Source: Ceratopteris richardii (lineage: Eukaryota; Streptophyta; Polypodiopsida; Polypodiales; Pteridaceae). From it: DNA of 64,000 nt. A program made the translations under genes and the position numbers. Under the pieces are notes generated by a model, which saw nothing but the letters and a program-made list of their open reading frames with translations, was not told the DNA's origin and did no database searches. Shown piece after piece: positions 42,718 to 52,531 of this stretch; position 1 is the stretch's first letter; each line of letters starts with the position of its first letter. Location of the stretch: NCBI GenBank assembly GCA_020310875.1, contig CM035406.1, forward strand, positions 219,587,363 through 219,651,362. Direction: 5' to 3'.

Positions 42718-43361
42718 TTATGCCAAAGGCACATAGTTGTTGCACATCGAGGCTTTCAATATTGCTGGTGGATGTTGAGGCAGTCTTTGTTGGAGGTAGC
42801 CAGTGGATCTTGAAATGATGTAATCCTTCTTATAGGGATCCATTTCAGGATAGTATTTGGCCCTATAGACATAGGCTCTGTCCTCTTTATCTTTAGGTGG
42901 TTTCGGAATTTCGGTATCCAACGTGGTTGGCTCTTTGGCTCTGTGGAAGCTACTGGTACTTTTGGCTTCCACACCCATACCCTTTTTGGTTGTCTTTTTA
43001 TTACCGGTGAGGAGATGAATTTATCTTCTTTTGGTCTCGGTCCATGGTTTTGGCTCTTGCTTCTTCGTGGTTTCTTTACTAAGATTTTTCTCATGAAGGA
43101 GATCATATTGTTTTGTGCATGTAAGAGTGCCTTGGGTACCCACATTTGCAATCGCCCTTGTTGAGATGAAGGTAATTTCTTTGGCACCCAAATTTGTATG
43201 TTATTATGGTCGGCCTTCCTCGATTGCTTTGGTACCCAAATCTGTCGGATACCTTGGGGTTGAGCTTGTCCTCGTTTCTTGGTGCTTATTTTAGCATGGT
43301 TAGCTTGCTTCGATGGGAGTGGTTGTGGCAAGGCTGGAGGTTGCTCTCCTTTTCTTCCCAA
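42718..43361 (-). CDS. WVPK-repeat linker (fossil)
   Basis: Basic, Pro/Lys/Gln-rich. The motif recurs at irregular spacing of 15-40 residues: RQIWVPKQ, IQIWVPKK, LQMWVPKA, VWVWKPKV, PRWIPKF and LKWIPIRR. The same motif appears at 1700-1770, 1908, 2000 and 35410. WVPK peptides are also known from copia gag-pol linkers, so this is either convergence or an old exchange. Confidence 0.65.
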
Positions 43362-43598
43362 ATCTGCTTCATGCCTAGAGCTAGTTTTTTCTTGAAATCT
43401 ATGTGAGTATTTGATATAGTAGTTGTCATGTACTCTTTCACTTGCCTTTTTGGTTGATTGTTTGTGATGGCATTAGTCTTTGTACAAGAGAAGGGTTCCA
43501 CTTGTCTTTGAGCCTGTTCTTTCATGATTGAGTTCTTCTGGAACATAGAGCTTTTGACACATACAACATCTTTTTTACTAAGATGAGTCTAAGGAGAA

Positions 43599-44060
43599 CT
43601 AAGAGAATGTGTGACACCTAGATTTGTGAGCATGCTCTAATTCTACTGTAATGCATTGTTCCTGTACCCAAACTTGAAGAAGTTGACTTCTTAGGTTCAA
43701 GTTGACTGTATGGTCATAAATCCAATATTGACCCAAGACAAGTGGTTCTGTAAGGTCCTCATCGTGGCATATGAGCATTTTGACTCTCATTGGAACATCT
43801 TGAAGATAGATGGGAAGCTCTACCTCACCCAAACAAGGGGTTTCCACACCTCCTAATCCTATGAGATAGGCTTCAATGGAATTGATGTTCCATTGTAGAT
43901 ATTGGCAGTATGAAAGTCTAACTACACTAGTTGCTGCACCTGAGTCAATCAATGGTCTCATAGTCCTTGCATTCTTTCCTTGTCCTACCGTGATGTTCAC
44001 AAAGGGACGTCGATCAATTATTTGAGAAGCAATTGTACTTGATGTTTGACACATGGCCAT
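43599..44060 (-). CDS. Second protease-like domain downstream of integrase (fossil)
   Basis: Active-site loop LIDSGAATSVV, then AYLIGLGGVETPCLGEVELP and LVLGQYWIYD. Closely similar to residues 300-440 of the frame at 3-1817, in the same place after integrase. It differs clearly from the gag-proximal protease (ILDTGAGVGIA type), so it is a second, separate domain. Confidence 0.8.
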   Translation of the reverse strand: MAMCQTSSTIASQIIDRRPFVNITVGQGKNARTMRPLIDSGAATSVVRLSYCQYLQWNINSIEAYLIGLGGVETPCLGEVELPIYLQDVPMRVKMLICHDEDLTEPLVLGQYWIYDHTVNLNLRSQLLQVWVQEQCITVELEHAHKSRCHTFS

Positions 44061-44177
44061 GTGGTATCTTGGGGCCGCAAGATTGACATCTAGGCCTAGG
44101 CGTCTTAACTTATTTCTCCTAATGCGTTCTCTAGCCTCAGCCTGTGCTTCTTCCCTAACCCGTAACTCCTCTTCTTT

Positions 44178-45890
44178 TCACTTCTTAGCAGTGTTGAGTC
44201 TCTGTAGCATATCCTCAGTAAGAGGTTCTTGATATAGCTTGACTCGACAACCACTGATATAGTTTGGCAGGATATCACCTTCTAGTGTGGCCAATTGAAC
44301 TGCACTGCTAGTGGAAATTCTGTTAATGATCATGGGTCCATATCCTCTTTTTTCCAATTTGCGGGCATGTTGTTTTAGTGTGTAAACCAACACTAGGTCT
44401 CCCTCTTTCAAGCCTTTATCTTTGATATGTGCATCGAAGTATGCCTTTTGCCTTTTCTTTGCAGCATAGATTCCTGCAGCTGCTCGTAGCCTTGTCTCAC
44501 CTAAGCGTTCTAGATCAAAGATCCTACAGGATGACTCGTGTCCATTCCAATCATGCTCTTGTGCTACTTTTAAAGTTGAAATTAGGAAATCCAATGGTAG
44601 CACAACATTTTGTCCGAAGACCATCTGAAATGGGGTGGCATTGAGTACCGTTTTGTAGGCAACTCGGTAAGCCCAAACAACATGATGAAGTTGTTTGTCC
44701 CAATCAGAGCGTTTGTTATTTACTAGTTTTGTCAGTACATTACATAGGATCTTGTTTGTGCTCTCGGCTTGTGCGTTAGCTTGTGGATGATAGGGGGCAG
44801 ACTTCTTATGTATCACCAAGAAATCTTGGAGGAGATTTTCAATGACTTCATTCAAGAAGTGTGTTCCTCTATCACGTACTAACTCTATTGGAAGTCCATA
44901 TCTCATGAACACGTTCTCAAATAGGAACCTTGCCGTCGTTTGAGCATCATTCTTCGTTGTGTCTTTGACTTCTACCCACTTTGTGAGATAATCTATGGCT
45001 ACAATAATGTACTCTGCATGGGAGTTTCTAGCTGGGGGGTTAATAGGTCCTACAAAGTCTATGCCCCACTTCGAGAATGCACGTCCTCCCATCATTGGCC
45101 TCAAAGGCATCTCATCTTTTCTAATTGGGTATTGGGCACGTTGGCATGTGTCACATTTCTTCACATAGGTATGTGCATCCATATGAAGAGTGGGCCACCA
45201 AAGTCCTACGAAAAGAATAGTCTTAATTACTCGGTCAGGACCGAAATGTCCACCTATAACACTGCTATGGGCAGTTTCTAAGATTTTCAAATAGTCTGAT
45301 TCGTGAATGCACAATCTTAAGTAACCATCTTTGCCTCTTCCGTATAGGTTATCGCCTATGAGGGCGTAGTCTTGAGCTTCTTGCTCTATGCTTCGCTTCC
45401 TTGCTAGACTAGCCTCAATGGGCAATGTTCCTGATCTCATGAATTCCACCAATGGAGCACTCCAATCTGGAATTAATGACAGGTGATAAAGGGTGGCATG
45501 CTCCATTGAGGGTTTTTCCTGGCACCCTGGACAATTCTTAATCCACTCATGTATTTCTTTATCCATACTAGACCAATACACTCCTAAATGTTTTAGATTC
45601 TGCAATGTTCGTTGTTTAGAATAGTGATTTCCTAGAAATCCCTCATGGGATTGTTGCAACCAACTACTATGTTCCTCATCCTCCAGACAACAAGCTAGAA
45701 CACCTTCGGTATCTTGTTTGTACATGCTTCCTGCCAATATTTGATATTTTTGTGATCTTACAATTTCATCCCTGTTCGTCTTCACCTTCTTATTTGCAGG
45801 TCCAAAGGTTAGGACTGGTACCAACTTATTTTCCCATTTAGGAACAACTTCTAGATTGAACAGATAAGCGTCGGGCAATTCATCAGACAC
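44178..45890 (-). CDS. Gypsy integrase (fossil, long open frame)
   Basis: About 570 codons. The N-terminal zinc-binding part lies around HSSVIGGHFGPDRVIKTI and CDTCQRAQYPI. The catalytic core has GIDFVGPINPPARN, DRGTHFLNEV and QANAQAESTNK. The C-terminal part is GDLVLVYTLKQHARKLEKRG to SGCRVKLYQEPL. The first 150 residues carry RNase H-to-IN connecting sequence with a partial repeat of the zinc-binding pattern (HEGFLGNHYSKQRTLQNLKH, CPGCQEKP), so there are two HHCC-like units in tandem. Confidence 0.85.
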   Translation of the reverse strand: MSDELPDAYLFNLEVVPKWENKLVPVLTFGPANKKVKTNRDEIVRSQKYQILAGSMYKQDTEGVLACCLEDEEHSSWLQQSHEGFLGNHYSKQRTLQNLKHLGVYWSSMDKEIHEWIKNCPGCQEKPSMEHATLYHLSLIPDWSAPLVEFMRSGTLPIEASLARKRSIEQEAQDYALIGDNLYGRGKDGYLRLCIHESDYLKILETAHSSVIGGHFGPDRVIKTILFVGLWWPTLHMDAHTYVKKCDTCQRAQYPIRKDEMPLRPMMGGRAFSKWGIDFVGPINPPARNSHAEYIIVAIDYLTKWVEVKDTTKNDAQTTARFLFENVFMRYGLPIELVRDRGTHFLNEVIENLLQDFLVIHKKSAPYHPQANAQAESTNKILCNVLTKLVNNKRSDWDKQLHHVVWAYRVAYKTVLNATPFQMVFGQNVVLPLDFLISTLKVAQEHDWNGHESSCRIFDLERLGETRLRAAAGIYAAKKRQKAYFDAHIKDKGLKEGDLVLVYTLKQHARKLEKRGYGPMIINRISTSSAVQLATLEGDILPNYISGCRVKLYQEPLTEDMLQRLNTAKK

Positions 45891-45902
45891 TCCTTGTGGT
45901 GA

Positions 45903-47093
45903 CTAGCCTGAAGTGATGCGAGAAAGGTGATATGCTCTCAGGTGGGTCTTACCTTTCCTAACAACCACTTCAAAGTCATATTCCATTAGTACGAGGAACC
46001 ATCTTACTAAGCGTCTGGTATTGCAAGGTTTATTGACCAAGTATAATAAGGCTTGATGATCAGTGAAGAACTTAAACTTGTTGGCCAATAAATAGTGTCT
46101 AAACTTCTTTAGTACATAAACCATGCCTAAGCCTTCTCTTTCGGTTGTGGTGTAGTTTGGTTCAGCTGCGTTCAATTGCCTACTAGCATAGGCTATAGGC
46201 AAATCTAAATTTCCTTCTCTTGTGGGTTGTGACAACACACATCCTATTGCATAATTGGATGCATCCACATGTACATGGAATGGCTTATTCCAATCAGGAG
46301 TGGTCAGTATTGGTGCTGTGCACAAGTGTCTCTTCAGCTCATTGAAGGACTTCTCGCATTGGTCGTTCCACTCAAATTTTGTCAACAAGGCATAAAGAGG
46401 CTTAGCTATAATTTCATACATGTGAATAAACCTACGGTAATATCCACAATGGCCCATAAAGGCTTGTACCTCTTTAACATTCCTTGGCCTTGGCAACTCC
46501 ACTATGGCTTTTACTTTATCCTCATCTATTGATATTCCGTTCTTAGACACAATATGACCTAAGATTTTACCTTGTCGTACCATGAACACACACTTTTCAG
46601 GGTTCAGACACACTTGATATTCTCTACACTTGTTGAAGATCTGTCTGAGCTCAAGAATGTGGCATTTTCTTTGTTGGGAATGAGCACATAAATCATCCAT
46701 ATATACTTCTAAGCTCTTTCGCAAGAACTCTTTGAAGACATGACACATGAGCCTTTGGAATGTTGCAGGTGCATTGGTGAGCCCAAATGGCATCACACAA
46801 AATGCGAAGACTCCCCACTCTGTGGCAAAGGCCGTTTTATGTTGATCTTCTATGGCAATGGCTGCTTGGTTGTAACCTGAAAATCCATCAAGGAAGCTAT
46901 AAACTTCCTTGCCTGCAACACGCTCCAATAAATGATCAGTGATTGGAAGCGGATAACTATCTCTTACTGTGGCAGCATTAACTTTTTTAAGGTTAATACA
47001 TACATGCAACTTTCCATTCTTCTTGGGTACCACTACAATGGGGGACACCCATTCTGTATGCTCAATCTCATAGATAAATCCAACTTCAATCAA
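45903..47093 (-). CDS. Gypsy RT and RNase H (fossil)
   Basis: About 396 codons open, with more RT lead sequence up to about 47330. Landmarks: SPIVVVPKKNGKLHVCIN, FCVMPFGLTNAPATFQRLM, YMDDL, GHIVSKNGI, FMGHCGYYRRFI; RNase H HVDASNYAIGCVLSQ and FFTDHQALLYL. The GHCGYYRRFI phrase and the tRNA-Asp primer site of siblings support the Ogre/Tat/Athila branch. Confidence 0.85.
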   Translation of the reverse strand: MIEVGFIYEIEHTEWVSPIVVVPKKNGKLHVCINLKKVNAATVRDSYPLPITDHLLERVAGKEVYSFLDGFSGYNQAAIAIEDQHKTAFATEWGVFAFCVMPFGLTNAPATFQRLMCHVFKEFLRKSLEVYMDDLCAHSQQRKCHILELRQIFNKCREYQVCLNPEKCVFMVRQGKILGHIVSKNGISIDEDKVKAIVELPRPRNVKEVQAFMGHCGYYRRFIHMYEIIAKPLYALLTKFEWNDQCEKSFNELKRHLCTAPILTTPDWNKPFHVHVDASNYAIGCVLSQPTREGNLDLPIAYASRQLNAAEPNYTTTEREGLGMVYVLKKFRHYLLANKFKFFTDHQALLYLVNKPCNTRRLVRWFLVLMEYDFEVVVRKGKTHLRAYHLSRITSG

Positions 47094-47325
47094 TCTATCA
47101 ATTTCTTCTTTTATTTGGTTGCATAAGTGTCATTATATGTGTAGGGCTTTTGTTTGGTGGGCTTGGCATCGACGGTCATGGGGATTGTATGAGAGAAACT
47201 TTTTGGGTCTACTCCCTTCAAGTCTCTATAGTGCCACGCAAACACGTCCCTATATTCCCTTAACAAAGCTACCTCAGAAACTCTTCCTTGGCATAAGGCC
47301 TTGGTGGTTGAAATCTCTAGAGGGC

Positions 47326-47580
47326 TTATTTTTTAGCCTTGTTTGCAAATAGATCTATGCCAACATTGTCTTGAGGTATCTTAGAGGTGGTAATGATCCT
47401 TGTCAACACCAACTTTCCTCTAGGGGTTCTAAGGCCCTCGTTGGGATCTTCTTCTTCAAGTTCACCTATCTCAGACTCGGGAAGGATTGTCCCAAAGTCA
47501 TTAGTTCTATTTGGAAAGTTGTTTACCACATACATGGTTCCTTGCTTATCTATGTATGATCTATCCTCAAACTTGACCAT
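47326..47580 (-). CDS. Gypsy gag N-terminal fragment (fossil)
   Basis: MVKFEDRSYIDKQGTMYVV matches the family marker of the gag starts at 19935, 36741 and 54079, closest to 54079. It links those gag copies with the RT-bearing element. Confidence 0.75.
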   Translation of the reverse strand: MVKFEDRSYIDKQGTMYVVNNFPNRTNDFGTILPESEIGELEEEDPNEGLRTPRGKLVLTRIITTSKIPQDNVGIDLFANKAKK

Positions 47581-47600
47581 GGGATGATCAATCTCAAAGT

Positions 47601-48649
47601 GGTATTCTAGGGTTTCTTAATTCAATTACCAACCTTCATAAACCATCCTCATAGTTGCAAGAACCTAATCAATTGGTGTGCATTTATTCTAGTAGAGTAT
47701 TGTATGCTACCTTAGGTGTCTCTAAGGAGACGAGCCTAGAGCTGGTTATAGGTCTCTCCATGCTATATGAGCTCTTAGATTCACTTGTTTTTTAAATTAG
47801 GCGAGAGGGGTGGATAGCTTATTTCTTGAAGCACTATTTGGCTGCATGATTGAAACTAAATTTTCCAATATTCTTTCTTAAGCGGAGGCTCATGAGTTAC
47901 CTAGTCTTAATCCTTAGATTAAGACTAGGTATAGTTATTTGGTTCTTCTTTCTTATCGAATCATGAGGAGTAAACATAAGCGGTTAAATGTTTTGATCAT
48001 GAAATTATGTTCTTCCCCTTAGGTTTTCATACTGATTTATATGCTTAGACTTAGAACTTGATGCCCTTAAGATTTCTTGTAAGTTCATGTTGCTATTGCA
48101 ACCCTTAGAACTAGACCTAGAGCTACATGCTTAGCCTAGGCTGGAATTCACCAAAGGAAGTTAAGTGGTTTCCAACCATGTGACTCCTCCCTTTTATGGT
48201 TCTTCGTAGCTCAAAATGGCATTTTGAGCTTACTTTTCAATGATTATCACCAAATTGTAATATTTGCTGACCACTTACACACCTTGTATATGCTTGATAG
48301 ATCTCAAAAATCACCAAAAGAATATTGAAATAGACCAAAATTGGACTTATTCTTTTTTTGTTAAATATTATGTTAGTCTTGATAAAGAGGTCTATCACGA
48401 TAGGCCACTCTATTGCAATAGAGGGTGTATATGCTATGGACCTATCATGAATTTGTTCTATCATGATAGACTGGTATCTATCATAAGTCTCATCTATCAT
48501 GATAGAGTGTTATAGCATGATAGAGTGGGTCTATCATGGGAAGGCTTTGTTGTGATAAGATGAGTCTATCCTAACACAATGGGTATGTGTGATAGAGCGC
48601 TCTATCATGATATAAGGTGCTAGTGGTAAAAGAGGCCAAGGAAGCTTAA
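47601..48649. repeat. Leader-type sequence with CTATCATGATAGA palindromes
   Basis: No gene. From about 48385 to 48610 some ten units around CTATCATGATAGA occur, each close to a perfect palindrome. The motif differs from, but is related to, the CTATCGCGACAGACA units at 52890-53330. The rest is AT-rich non-coding, most likely 5' leader of the minus Tat-like element. Confidence 0.6.
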
Positions 48650-49226
48650 GTTGACAAGGAAATATGAGGAAAGAAAGTAAAAGAGAAGGACAATGCATGA
48701 ACATAGGTCTAAGTCAACAATTAATTCAAAGAAGAACAAGAGGGCAATAAAGTCTCAAAAAATTTTAAAACTTTACATTTATAAAAAGTGATTTTAATTA
48801 CCATTGTAAATAATCATTTTTTATACTTTCAACTCCATTTTGTGCAATTCATAGAGTCCTCAAGCTTGAAGCATATGAGTAGACCCTACATTTTCAAATT
48901 TGATAATTTTTGGAGCTTGTTTGAGCCCTAAAAATAGCTTAGGAAACTATTTTTGAACTTGGTTGGACACTAGGTATGAAACAAGCCCAAGCTAGTCAAA
49001 ATCTATTGTCTTGCCTTGTGTGTGTGAGCGTGTATGTGTGTGCATGTCCTAATGCTTCTCACTCACTCACTTGTACATTCCTATTGCTCATGGGCGTTAT
49101 ATCATCCTCGCGTCTCCATGGATTGATAATTATGAGGTGGATTTTCACCACACTAGTCCTTCCATTGTGCAAGAGTGACACGAGGTGGATCTTAACCACG
49201 ATGGTCCTTCTATTGTGCTAGAGTGG
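48650..49226 (+). repeat. Degenerate Tat-like LTR (plus)
   Basis: Homologous to 41150-41777 reversed: CTCCATTTTGTGCAATTCAT, a GGACACTAGGT block, the TG-rich microsatellite near 49015-49045, then CCATTGTGCAAGAGTGACAC. It is shorter than its siblings and old. Orientation is opposite to the minus element beside it, so it is a separate insertion or a solo remnant. Its 5' border is approximate. Confidence 0.65.
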
Positions 49227-49240
49227 TAGAGGATGTCTTT

Positions 49241-50041
49241 TGTTGGAAGTTAGAAAGCATTTCAAGCTCAAGAGCATGGGAACATGCCCCAAGTTTCACC
49301 TTCCACATCATTTACAATCAAAGTAGAATTCTTTCCATGAGTTGGAGGCATCAAATCATGTCTATAGTGGAAAGAAATTTATTAGAGAAGAACTAGGTCA
49401 CCTTGTGATGTGATTGGACCTCACTTTTTGACATGTATATGTTTTTTATTAGTTAAAGAATTTAATATGTGACTTAAAAAGCCTCTAATGAGTTGTATTA
49501 TGACTTAGATTCATGGAAAAGAATCCCAACCTACCCAACTATTTAACCACACCCGCTCCTAGCTACTCTGCATATTTTGCATAGATTTCATTTTATACAC
49601 TCTATCTCTTTACATGATCTTGCTAGAGCCCCTATTATTGTAATTGTTGTTTCTCTTTCATTATGAATCCATTTCTATTTTTGTCTTTTCCAGAACATAA
49701 TAAGTTCTACTTTAAGTGGTATAAGTCTCTTTCTCATTGCCTACACAAGCTTAGAGAAATTTCCAAAACATTGTGTGTGTAGTTAGCTAATACTCTATGA
49801 AGAGATCAAGTGGCCTTTTTTGGTGCAGCTGATTCAGGCATCATCAAGTGTCCAAATGGAGTGCTTTTATTCTTAATTTCAAAGATATTTATGTCTAGTT
49901 TTAGTATGAAAATTCTGAGTTACATTCTTTGCATGTACTTGGAGAAATGCATAAAACTTAGAACCTCTATCTGAAAAAATCAAGATCCTAGGAGAGTTCA
50001 TTTGCTTTCATTGTGCACATAAGAGTGTTTATCCTTCAACA
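49241..50041 (+). repeat. Copia 5' LTR (plus)
   Basis: Begins TGTTGGAAGT and ends CAACA, followed after one base by the primer site at 50043-50054. Confidence 0.75.
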
Positions 50042-51150
50042 ATGGTATCAAAGCTATAAGTGCAGTAAAAAAGAGATAAAACTAAGCTACTAAAGTGACG
50101 TAAAGGACTCATCAAAGTTTGAAGGAAAGAAGCAAAGATCGTGCACATCAACGACAAGGGGATGCAAACAAGTCATTGAATCAAAGATGAGACACATCAA
50201 CAAGAGTAGCTCTATCTTTCGAGGTAAAATCCATTTTTTTGAACTTCATTGCATCAAGGGGGAGGTTCAAGAGAGATTGAAAGCATCATGATTGATCTCA
50301 ATGCACAGATTGAGAAGCTCAAAAAGGAAAACTACCAACCATAGTGATTTAGAATAAGAAATCTTTTGATGGGGAAAGGTCTATGGGGACATTTGAGTGG
50401 TGGAGGACCAAAATCCTATATCCCTGAGTTAAATCCAATCAATCAATAGAGAAGAATAGTGAGAGAGTGGGCTGAAAGGGACAAAAGAGTCATTTTTATT
50501 CTATCTTAGCATATTAGCAACTCCATGAGAGGACATATTTAAGATTTGGATACATCAAAGAAGGTGTACAAATCCTTGGAAAGATTTTACTCCACCTCCA
50601 CAAAAGCTAAGAAAAATCAGCTCAAGAACGAGCTAACTTATCTCATTAAAGATCCTTCTCAAGGTATTAATGATAACATATTAAAGCTTAAAGAGCTTGT
50701 AGGTGCGCTAGGGTCAATTGGTTTTCCCTAAATGATGATGATCATGTAGGCCACACGCTAAATGGACTTAGGGATGATGATAATTAGAGGACCTTCACTA
50801 TATTTAAGGGACTATCTTCTTGATTTTGATCAAATAATCACTCTCATGGTGATGGAGGAGATGAACATTGGTGGTAATCATGCCAAAAACAACCAAGGGC
50901 TATTGTTGTATGCAGGTACAGGAAGAGGAAGAGAAAATTGAGGTGCTACAAGAGGATGAGGAAGATATCAAAGCAACCAAAGAGGCCAAGGACAACACGA
51001 AAATCCAAGTCAAAGAGGTGGAAGAGCAACAAACAGAGGAAGAGATTGAAGATTTGGTGGAAGAAGACAACACACTTCAAATGGATGCTTTGTATGCAGT
51101 AAGACGGTTCATTTTGCAAATGAATGCTATCATAGAGCTCAAAGACCAGG
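49241..51150 (+). mobile_element. Copia fragment: 5' LTR, primer site, gag
   Basis: The LTR is followed by TGGTATCAAAGC (50043-50054), one mismatch from the initiator-Met site. A gag follows (about 50280-51140) with YKSLERFYSTSTKAKKNQLK, LKELVGALGSIG and a CCHC knuckle at 51086-51127. Sequence downstream is unrelated. It is truncated and broken at several points. Confidence 0.75.
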
Positions 51151-52160
51151 GAATCGAGGATAAAACAGACACTCCAAAAATCACATTTTCACACTTTTTC
51201 CAGCCCCTCCAACAGTCCACTAGTTTGGCATGTCCCGCTTGGAAATACCATATCTTGGGCTAGGAAACTCCAAATCGAACGTGCTATGGCTCGTTTCAAA
51301 GAGCACAAGGTCTACTTTCAGTTTAGAAAATTTTGGAAATTACCTATTTTTGCAGGTCTAGACAACTCTGCAAAGTCTGAATAGTTTTTGGAAACTACCT
51401 TCTAGGAGCCATATCTTACAAACTGGGAGGGCGATTGAAGTAATTTCACTTCGAGCTACTTGCATATGATATCTATTTCATTTTATGATTATTTTTAGGT
51501 CATAAAAAAGTTTTTCTAGACCTAAATAGGGATTAAAAATGCATCTTTTTGGTAAATTTGCATTATTTTTGTAATCGTCTAACCATGCTTTATGTTTTGG
51601 GAAGTGATCCGATGTTTTCCAAAACTTCAAAGTTTATATTAGGACCCAAGGAGGAAGGTATAGAGGTCTTGAAGCTTGTCAAGAAGGATTGGATGCATGC
51701 AATTCCAATACCAAATCATTCAGGGATGTATGCTTTATATTTTGAGGCATCTTACTTTATTTTATGGCATGTTCTGTATGTACATGCATGGATTGGAGTG
51801 CATATATCCAAGTTGATCATTGTTTCAATTCTAAAAGTATGGATCAATATGCGAGAAGTACACTTTTTAATTGTTTGTAGGAAAGATGATTGGATGAACT
51901 ACATGGTTATGCAACAAAGAGAATTGTTGCTAGCATTTTTTTTTATGTTTTTGCAGGTTATGGAGTCCATGTATGAGTTTATGGCATGCATGGCATGGGC
52001 CTGTCAAGCCCTATGTTGTTGGATGGCCTGTGTGCCATTGAGTTTATGTTAAAATTTTTTGGGATTCCATTTCTTGGGGAAATGCAGTCGAAAGTTTTCC
52101 CACCTCATGGCATTATATACGCACTTGCCTTTAGGTAAGAATGTTATGGCATGGTAACGT
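51151..52160. other. Unassigned stretch
   Basis: About 1 kb. 51180-51540 is non-coding and LTR-like in composition. 51549-52052 holds an open frame with KEEGIEVLKLVKKDWMHAIP and a hydrophobic second half. It may be chance or the relic of an element, and no family is recognised. Confidence 0.3.
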
Positions 52161-52505
52161 GCCTAGAACCTAATTTTTAACTAGGCCGGACGCTAGGTCT
52201 GGACAAGGCCAAAGCTAGTCAAAAAACTATAAAAAGAGCTAGAGAGCTCATTTTTCAGGTAGATTGTTAGTGAATTGAGCTTATGTAAGAGACTTTTTTA
52301 CTAATACAAAGAACTCCATTGTTCCTCTCTTTGTTCTTGCCTTGTGTGCGCATGTGTGTATGTGTGTGCATGTTTGTGTGCTTCTCACTCACACACTTGT
52401 GCCTTCACTTGCTCATAGTCTTCATACTAGTCCTCACATCTCCACGGATTGACAATTATGAGGTGGATCTCCTCATGTTGGTACTTGCCATTGTGCTAGA
52501 GTGAC
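52161..52505 (+). repeat. Tat-like 5' LTR, distal part (plus)
   Basis: Contains CTAGGCCGGACGCTAGGTC, ACTATAAAAAGAGC near 52226 (TATA), the TG-rich tract near 52345-52375 and the end CATTGTGCTAGAGTGACA. The first part of the LTR is missing. It is the only copy here directly joined to an intact primer site. Confidence 0.8.
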
Positions 52506-52513
52506 ACCAAATT

Positions 52514-52531
52514 TGGCGCCGTTGCCGGGGA
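52514..52531 (+). promoter_or_regulatory. Primer-binding site, tRNA-Asp
   Basis: TGGCGCCGTTGCCGGGGA is the exact complement of the 3' end of plant tRNA-Asp(GUC), CCA included. This primer is typical of Athila/Tat elements. Confidence 0.95.

Larger units (their letters stand above)
41150..47600 (-). mobile_element. Tat-like Ty3/gypsy element (minus)
   Basis: Parts on the minus strand: a gag N-terminal fragment (47580-47326), RT-RNase H (about 47330-45903), integrase (45890-44178), a second protease-like domain (44060-43599), a WVPK linker (43361-42718), a non-coding tail, a G-run polypurine tract (41778-41786) and the 3' LTR (41150-41777). It is the sibling of the element at 1-6880 but has no long ORF before its LTR. 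It is shortened and broken, with a handful of breaks; pol is well preserved. Only one LTR is assigned, so no age is given. Confidence 0.85.

Noticed and set aside
51549-52052. Host membrane-protein gene
   Set aside because: Hydrophobic second half comes from T/G-rich, low-complexity sequence; no promoter, intron signals or family match.
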